Below are positions 50,084 through 58,135 of a stretch of 60,597 bases of DNA, in pieces. The translations under genes were made by a program, and so were the position numbers. A model generated the notes under the pieces. It was given only the letters and a program-made list of their open reading frames with translations, searched no databases and was not told where the DNA came from. This DNA comes from an uncultured Acidimicrobiales bacterium (GTDB lineage Bacteria > Actinomycetota > Acidimicrobiia > Acidimicrobiales > SZUA-35). The stretch is from the NCBI GenBank assembly GCA_938002965.1, contig CALKZY010000023.1, positions 1 to 60,597 of the forward strand, read 5' to 3'. Positions within the stretch are counted from its first letter, which is position 1; every line of letters starts with the position of its first letter.

Positions 50084-51751
50084 CTACTGAAGGTTGCTCT
50101 GGGCGGGAAGACCGAAGTTGATCCGATGCGATGTGCCAGTCAGCTCCAGAAACTCGTTGCTCTCAGCCATATACATGGCCAGCGCACCGCGCGGTGTTCC
50201 GGACCGCAGAACGTTGGCCCAGTAGTCGATTCCTTTAGTGCTCGGCACTCGGCAAAGCTGCTCGAACATATAGGTGACAAACTCCCGATCATCCAGTTCC
50301 TGAAGGGGTCGGGCCTCTTCCATGGGGATCAGGTTGTTGGCTAGCTTTAGCTGGCTGATGCCGCTCTCGCGTTTGCCAACCCAGAAGTCGAGGGCCTTGG
50401 TCGACGGCTCGCGACCGAGTGTCATCACAAACAAGCGCCAGACCTGGTGTTCGGTGGCTGCTCCGAGTGATCCCACTCCGCTGAGGAAATCGGGGGTACA
50501 AGCAGGTGGCAGCGAGATGGTGGCTCGTTCAACGATTGGGGGCGGCAACACAGCCGGTGGCCCCTGGGCTCCAATGAGCCCCTGAGGACCGGTGTCGCCC
50601 TTGTCGCCCTTCGGACCTTGAGCACCAGCATCACCGGTATCACCCTTGTCACCCTTCGGACCTTGAGCCCCGGTATCACCCTTGTCACCCTTTGGACCTT
50701 GAGCCCCGGTATCACCCTTGTCACCGGTATCACCCTTGTCACCCTTCGGACCTTGAGCACCAGCATCACCGGTATCACCCTTGTCACCCTTCGGACCCTG
50801 AGCACCAGCATCACCGGTATCACCCTTGTCACCCTTCGGACCCTGAGCACCAGCATCACCGGTATCACCCTTGTCACCCTTCGGACCCTGAGCACCAGCA
50901 TCACCGGGATCACCCTTGTCACCCTTCGGACCCTGAGCCCCAGCATCACCCTTCGGGCCGGCAGGCCCGGCGGGCCCCGGTGGGCCCTCGATGATCACTG
51001 GTTCTACAGGTTCCTCGGGCTGCTCGGGGGAGCGACATTCCGCTACTGAGCCCGGCGAGTCGGCCTTGTTGTAGAACAGCCCGGTAAACCAACTGATGTG
51101 TCGCGTCGACTGATCTCCCGGCTCGGCCCCTGCTGGAGGTGGCCCCAAACCCGGCTTGTATTCGCCCAGCATTTCGGCGGGATCAAAGTAGGGAAAGACC
51201 GAGTAGCCCAAGTCAAGGTCGATTTCGCTCGATGTGGCTCGGCTGTTGTCAGCGAATACTGCGCTAATCATCCCCAGTGCATCGCTCTTCTCCTCTGAGA
51301 CATTGTCGCCCTGATTGGCACGCCCGTCAGAGAGCCACATTGTTCCAGACGACGTAACCAGCAGTGCGGTGCCTGCTCCGGCACGACCAAGACGTCGGTT
51401 GAAGTCGCCGACCGCCACCAGCTGGGAGCTCGGCGCGGCGTACCATGCGGCATCGGCACCGACGCCGGGCAGTCGCCAAACCGAGGCGACGCCATTGGCA
51501 CCGTCGATGGCATCGAATACGAAAGCATGGTTTCCACCGCTGGAATCGGCAGCGAATTCGACGGCGTAGCCGCCTTCGCCTAGTTGAGGGCCGTTGTCGA
51601 CCCAAGCCTGAACAACAGGCGGCAGGATGCAGCCGCCTACCACCTCTTGCTTGGCCTGACCCGCTGCGGCCTGGGCCGGAACAACAATTCCGGCCACAGC
51701 GACAAGCAAAGAAACCATTGCCAGTTGAACACTTCTCAGTGCATCGCCCAT
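50084..51751 (-). CDS. Secreted collagen-like protein with DUF4214-type C-terminal domain
   Basis: The protein is 555 aa. A signal peptide (VSLLVAVAGIVVPAQAAAG) precedes a domain of about 240 residues that has a Cys and acidic features. About 130 residues of uninterrupted Gly-X-Y follow, starting GPPGPAGPAGPKGDAG and continuing as repeats of GAQGPKGDKGDTGDA. The C-terminal region (GREPSTKALDFWVGKRESG, FEQLCRVPSTKGIDYWANVL) matches DUF4214, found in surface and S-layer-like proteins. It should form triple helices outside the cell. The DNA repeats make the Gly-X-Y length likely to vary between strains. Confidence 0.88.
   Translation of the reverse strand: MGDALRSVQLAMVSLLVAVAGIVVPAQAAAGQAKQEVVGGCILPPVVQAWVDNGPQLGEGGYAVEFAADSSGGNHAFVFDAIDGANGVASVWRLPGVGADAAWYAAPSSQLVAVGDFNRRLGRAGAGTALLVTSSGTMWLSDGRANQGDNVSEEKSDALGMISAVFADNSRATSSEIDLDLGYSVFPYFDPAEMLGEYKPGLGPPPAGAEPGDQSTRHISWFTGLFYNKADSPGSVAECRSPEQPEEPVEPVIIEGPPGPAGPAGPKGDAGAQGPKGDKGDPGDAGAQGPKGDKGDTGDAGAQGPKGDKGDTGDAGAQGPKGDKGDTGDAGAQGPKGDKGDTGDKGDTGAQGPKGDKGDTGAQGPKGDKGDTGDAGAQGPKGDKGDTGPQGLIGAQGPPAVLPPPIVERATISLPPACTPDFLSGVGSLGAATEHQVWRLFVMTLGREPSTKALDFWVGKRESGISQLKLANNLIPMEEARPLQELDDREFVTYMFEQLCRVPSTKGIDYWANVLRSGTPRGALAMYMAESNEFLELTGTSHRINFGLPAQSNLQ
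50592..50956. repeat. Tandem repeats encoding Gly-X-Y (unit about 45 bp)
   Basis: The 45-bp unit encoding GAQGPKGDKGDTGDA recurs with small changes about eight times, some copies shortened. Near-identity of copies suggests recent slippage or gene conversion. Confidence 0.85.
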
Positions 51752-51947
51752 CAGAACTCAAACTCCTCATTTAACACTCTTACGTGACATCACAATCGAA
51801 TGCGGGGCCACGAAGTTGAGAATTTGACGATGGGCCCTTCGGACCTTTCCAACGACAGCGCGCCGGTCGAGAACGGCTGCGTGGTTGAAGTCGATCTGCC
51901 CTAAGCTGGAGCCTTCGGCAGGCAGACCGCAACTGAGGGAGGCGGCT

Positions 51948-52514
51948 TTGCACATCATTAGGCAACTATGTGGTGGCGCGTGCGTCGTGGGCTTCAACAG
52001 CTTCACCGACGAACGAGGAAGCTTCACCGTGCCATACGAGACCAAAGCGGCAATGGAGCTCGGACTCCCCGAGCGTTTCGTCCAGGACAATCACTCCGTT
52101 TCGAGCAAGCCGGGCACAGTGCGAGGACTCCACCTGCAGCTTGCTCCGTTCGAACAGGGAAAGCTGGTGCGTGTGCTTCGAGGAGCGGTACAGGATGTCG
52201 TCGTTGATCTACGACCGGACTCGCCGACGCTGGGAGACTACGAGCAGGTAGAGCTACGCGACGGCGACAACCAGGCCCTTTGGATTCCAGTCGGTTTCGG
52301 TCACGGATTCTGCACGCTGGAACCGGACACAGAAGTGTTTTACAAAGTGGACGGCCCCTACGCCCCACAGTCAGAACTGTGCGTGGCCTGGGATGACCCC
52401 ATGCTCGCCATCAACTGGCCTGTCGAAGCCGGTTCGGCCACGTTGTCCGACAAAGATCGAGAAGGCGTCTCGTTCGATGAGGCGATGGCCATTATCGGCG
52501 GTGATGGTCAATGA
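51948..52514 (+). CDS. rfbC: dTDP-4-dehydrorhamnose 3,5-epimerase
   Basis: The protein is 188 aa. I chose the TTG at 51948 because GAGGGAGG lies five bases upstream; the frame is open from 51885. RmlC motifs are FTDERGSFTVPYET, VRGLHLQLAPFEQGKLVRVL with the catalytic His, PVGFGHGFCTLEPDTEVFYK and DPMLAINWP. It epimerises dTDP-4-keto-6-deoxyglucose toward L-rhamnose. It overlaps rfbB by four bases. Confidence 0.93.
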   Translation: MHIIRQLCGGACVVGFNSFTDERGSFTVPYETKAAMELGLPERFVQDNHSVSSKPGTVRGLHLQLAPFEQGKLVRVLRGAVQDVVVDLRPDSPTLGDYEQVELRDGDNQALWIPVGFGHGFCTLEPDTEVFYKVDGPYAPQSELCVAWDDPMLAINWPVEAGSATLSDKDREGVSFDEAMAIIGGDGQ

Positions 52515-53584
52515 GAGTCGCTGTAACCGGCGGGCTGGGATTCATCGGCTCAGCAGTACTACGCCACCTGCTTTCGGACATCGACGAGGACACTCCGGAG
52601 GTCCTCAACATTGACAGAGGCACCTACGCCGCCACAACAGGGGCAGTGGCTGCGGTGTCCCATCTGGCCAACTACCGGCAGGCAAACGTCGACATCGCCG
52701 ACGGTGAGGCGCTGCGGACAACACTGGAGGACTTCGAGCCCGACGCCGTGGTTCACCTCGCAGCCGAATCCCATGTCGACCGTTCGATCGACGGGCCGGG
52801 TGAGTTTGTACGGACCAACGTGGTTGGTACCTTCGAAATCCTGCAGGCTGCCCGACTGGAAGCCGAACGTCGCTCGATCCTCGACCAGTTCCGCTTCGTT
52901 CATGTCTCCACTGACGAAGTCTTCGGCTCTCTGACCATGGACGCCAAACCGTTCGACGAGACAACGGCCTACGATCCGCGCTCACCCTATTCGGCGTCCA
53001 AGGCCGCGTCGGATCACTTCGTTCGAGCCTGGCACGAAACGTACGGACTCCCGACCATCATCACGAACTGCTCCAACAACTACGGTCCGTTTCACTTTCC
53101 TGAGAAGCTGATCCCGTTGATGATCATCAAAGCCCGGGCCGGTCAGCCGTTGCCGGTCTACGGCACAGGCGACAACGTCCGCGATTGGTTGTACGTCGAG
53201 GATCACGCCCGAGCGATCGTCGGAGCCTTGCGCCGCGGTCAACCCGGTGAAACCTACGCCATCGGGGGGAACGCCGAGCGCTCGAACCTGGAAGTGGTGG
53301 AGACCATCTGCGACCTCGTCGACGAAGCCGAGGGCGACAGCGTTGGCGGCCGAAGAGAGCTCATAACCTTCGTCAAGGACCGCCCCGGCCACGACCTGCG
53401 CTACGCCATCGATTCAAGCAAAGCCCAGCGAGAACTCGGGTGGAAGCCCTCGGTCGACTTCACTGAAGGACTGCGCCGGACTGTCGATTGGTACGTGGCC
53501 AACGAGTCATGGTGGCAGCCACTGCTGGACGAGCGCTACGCAGGAGAGCGTCTCGGAACGAGCGCAGGTGAGGCTCGACGGTGA
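52511..53584 (+). CDS. rfbB: dTDP-glucose 4,6-dehydratase
   Basis: The protein is 357 aa, an extended short-chain dehydrogenase. NAD-binding is at [18 protein letters not shown]. Catalytic [10 protein letters not shown] and [15 protein letters not shown] (YxxxK) are present, as is [20 protein letters not shown]. It turns dTDP-glucose into the 4-keto-6-deoxy sugar. It is coupled on both sides by overlaps of four bases. Confidence 0.96.
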   Translation: MRVAVTGGLGFIGSAVLRHLLSDIDEDTPEVLNIDRGTYAATTGAVAAVSHLANYRQANVDIADGEALRTTLEDFEPDAVVHLAAESHVDRSIDGPGEFVRTNVVGTFEILQAARLEAERRSILDQFRFVHVSTDEVFGSLTMDAKPFDETTAYDPRSPYSASKAASDHFVRAWHETYGLPTIITNCSNNYGPFHFPEKLIPLMIIKARAGQPLPVYGTGDNVRDWLYVEDHARAIVGALRRGQPGETYAIGGNAERSNLEVVETICDLVDEAEGDSVGGRRELITFVKDRPGHDLRYAIDSSKAQRELGWKPSVDFTEGLRRTVDWYVANESWWQPLLDERYAGERLGTSAGEARR

Positions 53585-54489
53585 GCTCCAAGCCGGTCAA
53601 CACACTCAACCCTCTCGGCCGCAAGGGCATCATCCTCGCCGGTGGCACCGGTACCCGGTTGCATCCCGTCACCATCGGGGTGTCCAAGCAACTCCTGCCG
53701 GTTTACGACAAACCGATGATCTACTATCCCGTCTCCACCCTGATGTTGGCTGGCATCACCGAGATCCTCATCATCACCACCCCACAGGATCAAGCGTCGT
53801 TTGTTCGCCTGCTTGGCACTGGCCAGCAGTGGGGTATCAACTTCCGTTACGCCACTCAAGCCGATCCAAACGGGCTGGCCGAAGCGTTCCTGATCGGAGC
53901 GAAGTTCCTAGGTACGTCGCCGTCGTGTCTGATTCTCGGCGACAACCTGTTTTACGGCAGCGGATTCAGCGGCCAACTCCAATCGGTGTCATCCCAAGCC
54001 GACGGGGCGTGCGTCTTCGCTCAACAGGTCTCCGACCCGGAGCGTTACGGCATTGTTGAGATGGACGACCACGGCCGAGCCCTCAGCATCGAGGAAAAAC
54101 CGGTGGTGCCGAAGTCTTCGTGGGCGGTGACAGGCCTGTACTTCTATGACGACCAAGTGGTCGACATCGCCAGATCAATCCGTCCTTCCGGCCGGGGCGA
54201 GCTGGAAATCACCGACGTCAATCGGACCTACCTGGAAGAGGGTCAGCTCAGCGTGGCTCAGTTGAGCCGCGGGTTCGCCTGGCTCGACACCGGAACCTTC
54301 AACTCCATGGTGGAGGCTGCCGAATTCGTGCGTGTAATCGAACAACGGCAACGTCAGAAGATCGCCAGCCCCGAAGAGATCGCCTGGCGGTTGGGCTACA
54401 TCGATGACGAGAAGCTCGTAGCACTGGCAGAACCCCTGCTCAAGGGTGGGTATGGGCGCTACTTGACCGAGCTGGTCACCGGCCCCTGA
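53581..54489 (+). CDS. rfbA: Glucose-1-phosphate thymidylyltransferase
   Basis: The protein is 302 aa with a GTG start overlapping the rfbB stop. The nucleotide-binding loop is [14 protein letters not shown], followed by [30 protein letters not shown] and [20 protein letters not shown]. It makes dTDP-glucose, the first step of dTDP-L-rhamnose synthesis. The last enzyme, the RfbD reductase, is not in this window. Confidence 0.96.
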   Translation: MSSKPVNTLNPLGRKGIILAGGTGTRLHPVTIGVSKQLLPVYDKPMIYYPVSTLMLAGITEILIITTPQDQASFVRLLGTGQQWGINFRYATQADPNGLAEAFLIGAKFLGTSPSCLILGDNLFYGSGFSGQLQSVSSQADGACVFAQQVSDPERYGIVEMDDHGRALSIEEKPVVPKSSWAVTGLYFYDDQVVDIARSIRPSGRGELEITDVNRTYLEEGQLSVAQLSRGFAWLDTGTFNSMVEAAEFVRVIEQRQRQKIASPEEIAWRLGYIDDEKLVALAEPLLKGGYGRYLTELVTGP

Positions 54490-54499
54490 CAAGATTTGC

Positions 54500-56338
54500 C
54501 TAAGTCCGGGCAGACCCGGGCGACATCAGGTCACGTTCTTGAGTGGCCAGCGCTCGTTCGAGGTTGACGAGGAATGCGACCGTCGGGACATCTAAAGGCT
54601 CGTTCGAACGTAGAACTCTCTCAACGCGAACCTGGTTTAGCCAAGGGAGCTGAGCCAACGCCTGAGGAGGGTTCGCCTGCCAACTTCGTGTGACGGCCCC
54701 GGCCAGGCTAGTTGTGCCTGTTGGGGCGTGTCTCGCTCCGTTTAGTCTTTGCAGAACCTTCTTGGTCGCCCTACGGGTGTCCCGTCGCACCCTGGTCGCT
54801 CTAACTACCAGAGAGTCGTCGTAGAGGTGGACTGGCTTCAAGCCACCGGCCAGAGGTGCGTGTGCGAGCTCCGGCGACAGCATCTCCAACATCCGGACAA
54901 AGGTACGCGAATTCCGCCTGAGACCTGCCGGCACGTTGGCAGCCCATCTGACATATAGCGGATGAAAGAACGGTGAAAGGCGCGGGCGATCGACCGTTGT
55001 CTTTGAATAGGCCGGACCCGCCCAGCGCTGCATGCGGCCGAAGAGATAGATCTGGTCGGTCACCGCTGGCCATCCGCCCGGCAGGTCGCGGAAGTACTCC
55101 CAGGTTGCATCGTCAAGGGCACGGTTGCGGCCGGAATGGAAGTCCTCGGTCAGAATGGCTGTGTCGGCCGACTGGTTGACTGCGAGCCTCCAGCGAACCA
55201 AGTTGAATGCATCGGACCGGTCGAACTTCTTTCTCTCAGCTTGGCCGGCATAGTAGCTGCCACGGCCCAGTTCGCCGCCTTGACCGGTCAGTTGAGCCGG
55301 ACCGGAAACAAGCGGTGAGATAGCATCGTAAACCGCTCCAGAAAGAGGATTCGCTGCGTAGTCTCGCCGCAAGCTGGCTGTCGTGACGCGTTCGACAATT
55401 TCCTGGTCTGCCCACTGGTCACTCATCGAGACTGGAATGAAGTGGTTTCGAACCCCCGATTGTTCTGCCAGATCAGCTGCGATTACTACATCTGGAGTCC
55501 CGGGTGTACCGATGGTCATCGTTTCGATGTGCTTCAGGTGGGCTTCGCTTGCGAGTGCGAACAGCAGGCGACTGTCCAAGCCCCCGCTCAGCTCCACAAC
55601 CATCTCCCCGTATGCTTCCGAATAGGCTCGGAAGATCCGTTGCAGTGTCTCAAGACCGGCGGTCGCAGCATCTTCTACGGACGCATAGTCGGGAGCGTCG
55701 ACAATCGCCGAAAGTTGTTCTCTCGAATCGAAGGTCGAAGTCGCCTTGCCGCTGATTAGTCTAACTTGCTCGCCGGCGACTAACTTTCGGACCCCTTTGA
55801 ACATGGTCTGCTCTCCCAGAAAGCAACCTAGAAGCGAATAGACGCGGCCAGCTTCTTGGTCGAGGCCAGGCTGGACCAAGGCGGCGAGTAAACCTGAGGA
55901 CGTAGAAACCAGACTTATGCCATTCGTCTCAGCAAGATACACGTGGCCCAACCCGACGGCATCTGTGCCCGCAGCTATCTCACTGGACATCAGGTCCAAA
56001 GCTGCATAACGGGAGGGCGGTGAGATGGTCGACAGCAAACGCGTTATTTGGCCTAAGTCGTGCGCCGAGGAAAGATGTCTATCTTCCACAATTTCGAGAT
56101 CGTCCGTTATGTTCTTGCCCTCAGGCTGGGCGAAGACGAGCTGACCGCTCTGTGGACGATCAGCCATTGCCCCCACACGAAATAGCGCTGCCGATGAACT
56201 CTGACGCAGATCAACGATGTCCGAATTGTGGCTAAGGTCCGCAATTTTTTCGGTTGCCCGTTCGAGTAATGCCCGCCAGCTTTCGTCTGATACGGAATCC
56301 TCAGAACGAGATATAGCCAAGAAAAGAGCTGCCCTCAT
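54500..56338 (-). CDS. Asparagine synthase-like protein
   Basis: The protein is 612 aa. The ATP pyrophosphatase motif is VVELSGGLDSRLLFAL (SGGLDS). An N-terminal Ntn-like region keeps GLGHVYLAETNG and YSLLGCFLGEQTMFKGVRKL but begins MRAAL, so the glutaminase Cys2 is absent. The C-terminal synthase half is long and diverged. Such proteins in sugar or peptide clusters amidate or adenylate unusual substrates using ammonia or another nucleophile. It converges on rfbA with a 10-bp gap. Confidence 0.78.
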   Translation of the reverse strand: MRAALFLAISRSEDSVSDESWRALLERATEKIADLSHNSDIVDLRQSSSAALFRVGAMADRPQSGQLVFAQPEGKNITDDLEIVEDRHLSSAHDLGQITRLLSTISPPSRYAALDLMSSEIAAGTDAVGLGHVYLAETNGISLVSTSSGLLAALVQPGLDQEAGRVYSLLGCFLGEQTMFKGVRKLVAGEQVRLISGKATSTFDSREQLSAIVDAPDYASVEDAATAGLETLQRIFRAYSEAYGEMVVELSGGLDSRLLFALASEAHLKHIETMTIGTPGTPDVVIAADLAEQSGVRNHFIPVSMSDQWADQEIVERVTTASLRRDYAANPLSGAVYDAISPLVSGPAQLTGQGGELGRGSYYAGQAERKKFDRSDAFNLVRWRLAVNQSADTAILTEDFHSGRNRALDDATWEYFRDLPGGWPAVTDQIYLFGRMQRWAGPAYSKTTVDRPRLSPFFHPLYVRWAANVPAGLRRNSRTFVRMLEMLSPELAHAPLAGGLKPVHLYDDSLVVRATRVRRDTRRATKKVLQRLNGARHAPTGTTSLAGAVTRSWQANPPQALAQLPWLNQVRVERVLRSNEPLDVPTVAFLVNLERALATQERDLMSPGSART

Positions 56339-56531
56339 GACCTGTCCCTCCCTGGTCCTAGCCTGCTGTCCACCAATGGCGTGTCATTCCTGAACGCTAT
56401 CGGACAACTGGTCGACCCGCCCGACACCCGGACGTTTGCCGCCAGTTGCCGAGGACGCCGACACCCGACCCCGGCGACCTTTGTCGGCGTGGGGCGAGCC
56501 ACAAGGGTGTGACACGTTCTATTGTGGTGTC

Positions 56532-57848
56532 GTGACTCGTCATATCGCCACAATTACGGATGTCGCAGAGCGCCAGCTCTGTACTGGTTGTGGTGCCTGC
56601 GCCTACGCCCAGCCTGATGCAATTACGATGGTTGACGATCTGGACGCAGGTCGACGCCCAATCGTGTCGACCACCCACGCGGCCCCTGGCGAAACCGATG
56701 CCGCCCTTGGCGTTTGTCCGGGCATCGGCCTCTCGCACTCGCCTACCGACGATTCGAGTGTCATCGGAGAGCTCAGAGGCGAATGGGGCCCCGTACTGGA
56801 GGTTTGGGAAGGGTTTGCTGCCGACGACGAAATTCGGTGGGCCGGTTCGAGCGGCGGCGTAGCGACAGCCTTGGCCCTCCACTGCTTGGAGGAGGAGTCA
56901 ATGGCTGGGGTGCTCCACATCCGCGCCAGGCCTGAGATTCCGTATCTGAACGAGACCGTACTAAGCAAGGATCGGGCTCAACTCATGGGTGCTACCGGAT
57001 CTCGGTACGCTCCGGCTAGTCCATGCGAGCGGCTCGATTTAGTTGAGGCGGCAGAGGCCCCATGCGTCTTTATTGGTAAGCCGTGCGATGTGGCAGCGAC
57101 TTCCAAGGCTCGACAGTCAAGCATCGACCTGGATCGAAATCTCGGCCTTACAATCGGCATTTTCTGTGCTGGAACGCCGACTACCCGGGGGACGCTTGAG
57201 ATGCTAAACCATATGGGCGTCGATCCGGACGAGTTGACTTCACTACGATACCGCGGCAACGGCTGGCCAGGCCAAGCGGCGGCTCAGGGTGATGCTCAGA
57301 CCGAAGTCTCAAAGCTTACCTACGATGAGTCCTGGGGCAAGATTCTCCAGCGGCACCGCCAGTGGCGATGCTACGTGTGCGCTGACCACACAGGCGAATT
57401 CGCTGACATTGCTGTAGGGGATCCCTGGTACCGCGAAGTTGGCGCGGGGGAAGCCGGCCAGAGCCTGATCCTGGTGCGGACTGACCGTGGACGACAAATT
57501 CTCGCCAGGGCCATCGAGGCAGGTGCCATCACAGCCGAGAGGGCGGAGGCCAAACTACTGCCAGCCTCGCAGCCGGGATTGCAGCGAGTGCGGGGCTCCG
57601 TCGGAGGACGGATACTAGCGCTACGGCTATTGCGCCTTCCGGCACCCACCTATTCGGGATTTCCGATGATGCGCACCTGGTGGCAAGTGCTTTCGCCTCG
57701 TGCGAAAGTTCGTTCGACACTCGGGACGTTTACGAGGGTCCGTCGGAGGCGCCTGCGACATGCTGTGCCTGTGCGGCCATTCTCGCCCCGCCAGCTCGAC
57801 GCACCGACGACAATGGGCTCGCCATCTGAAGACAAACTCCAAACCTAA
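56532..57848 (+). CDS. FrhB-like (coenzyme F420 hydrogenase/dehydrogenase beta subunit family) flavoprotein
   Basis: The protein is 438 aa from the GTG of VTRHIATITD; the frame is open from 56436. The N-terminus has an iron-sulfur motif RQLCTGCGACAYAQPDAI. FAGSSGGVATALALHCLE-like sequence (WAGSSGGVATALALHCLE), CVFIGKPCDVAAT and FCAGTPTTRGTLEML follow, typical of FrhB_FdhB domains. A second cysteine pair is in WRCYVCADHTGEFADIAVGD. Homologues occur in exopolysaccharide clusters as putative reductases. The start is uncertain. Confidence 0.85.
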   Translation: MTRHIATITDVAERQLCTGCGACAYAQPDAITMVDDLDAGRRPIVSTTHAAPGETDAALGVCPGIGLSHSPTDDSSVIGELRGEWGPVLEVWEGFAADDEIRWAGSSGGVATALALHCLEEESMAGVLHIRARPEIPYLNETVLSKDRAQLMGATGSRYAPASPCERLDLVEAAEAPCVFIGKPCDVAATSKARQSSIDLDRNLGLTIGIFCAGTPTTRGTLEMLNHMGVDPDELTSLRYRGNGWPGQAAAQGDAQTEVSKLTYDESWGKILQRHRQWRCYVCADHTGEFADIAVGDPWYREVGAGEAGQSLILVRTDRGRQILARAIEAGAITAERAEAKLLPASQPGLQRVRGSVGGRILALRLLRLPAPTYSGFPMMRTWWQVLSPRAKVRSTLGTFTRVRRRRLRHAVPVRPFSPRQLDAPTTMGSPSEDKLQT

Positions 57849-58135
57849 GCAATACAAAAAGCAATGACCTGGACAAGGCCGCGTTATGGAAAGGGGGGCA
57901 GCGAAATGTAGCTGCAGTACCTCATTAGCGGCCGACGATACCTGGATCCATAGCTAGTCGAAATTCTTACTACATTTCCTTCAATTGTGATTGACCGAGG
58001 ACCAGCACTTATGCCCTATCGAGCTGGAAACATCCTTACTGTTTCTTTACGCCCTCGCCCGCGAACGCTAACCGGCATGGTTATAGGCTAAGGCGTCAGC
58101 AGCCTAGGTCGCGCGGGCCCGGAAGGACAACTATC
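57849..58135 (+). other. Intergenic leader with two predicted RNA structures
   Basis: No gene is seen. Structure 1: GGCCGC (57877-57882) pairs with GCGGCC (57928-57933) around an inner hairpin GCAGC/GCTGC (57898-57915); it may end the FrhB transcript. Structure 2 is a three-way junction. Stem GCCCGCG/CGCGGGC (58057-58063/58112-58118) encloses TAACC/GGTTA (58069-58083) and AGGCT/AGCCT (58085-58105). It ends just before the GGAAGG ribosome-binding site of the next gene. I could not match it to a known riboswitch. Confidence 0.4.

Noticed and set aside
50592..50956. Possible CRISPR array
   Set aside because: The 45-bp units are contiguous coding repeats for Gly-X-Y with no unique spacers.
57877..58118. 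c-di-GMP-I (GEMM) riboswitch
   Set aside because: Stems are present, but the conserved GEMM tetraloop, receptor and internal sequences are not found.
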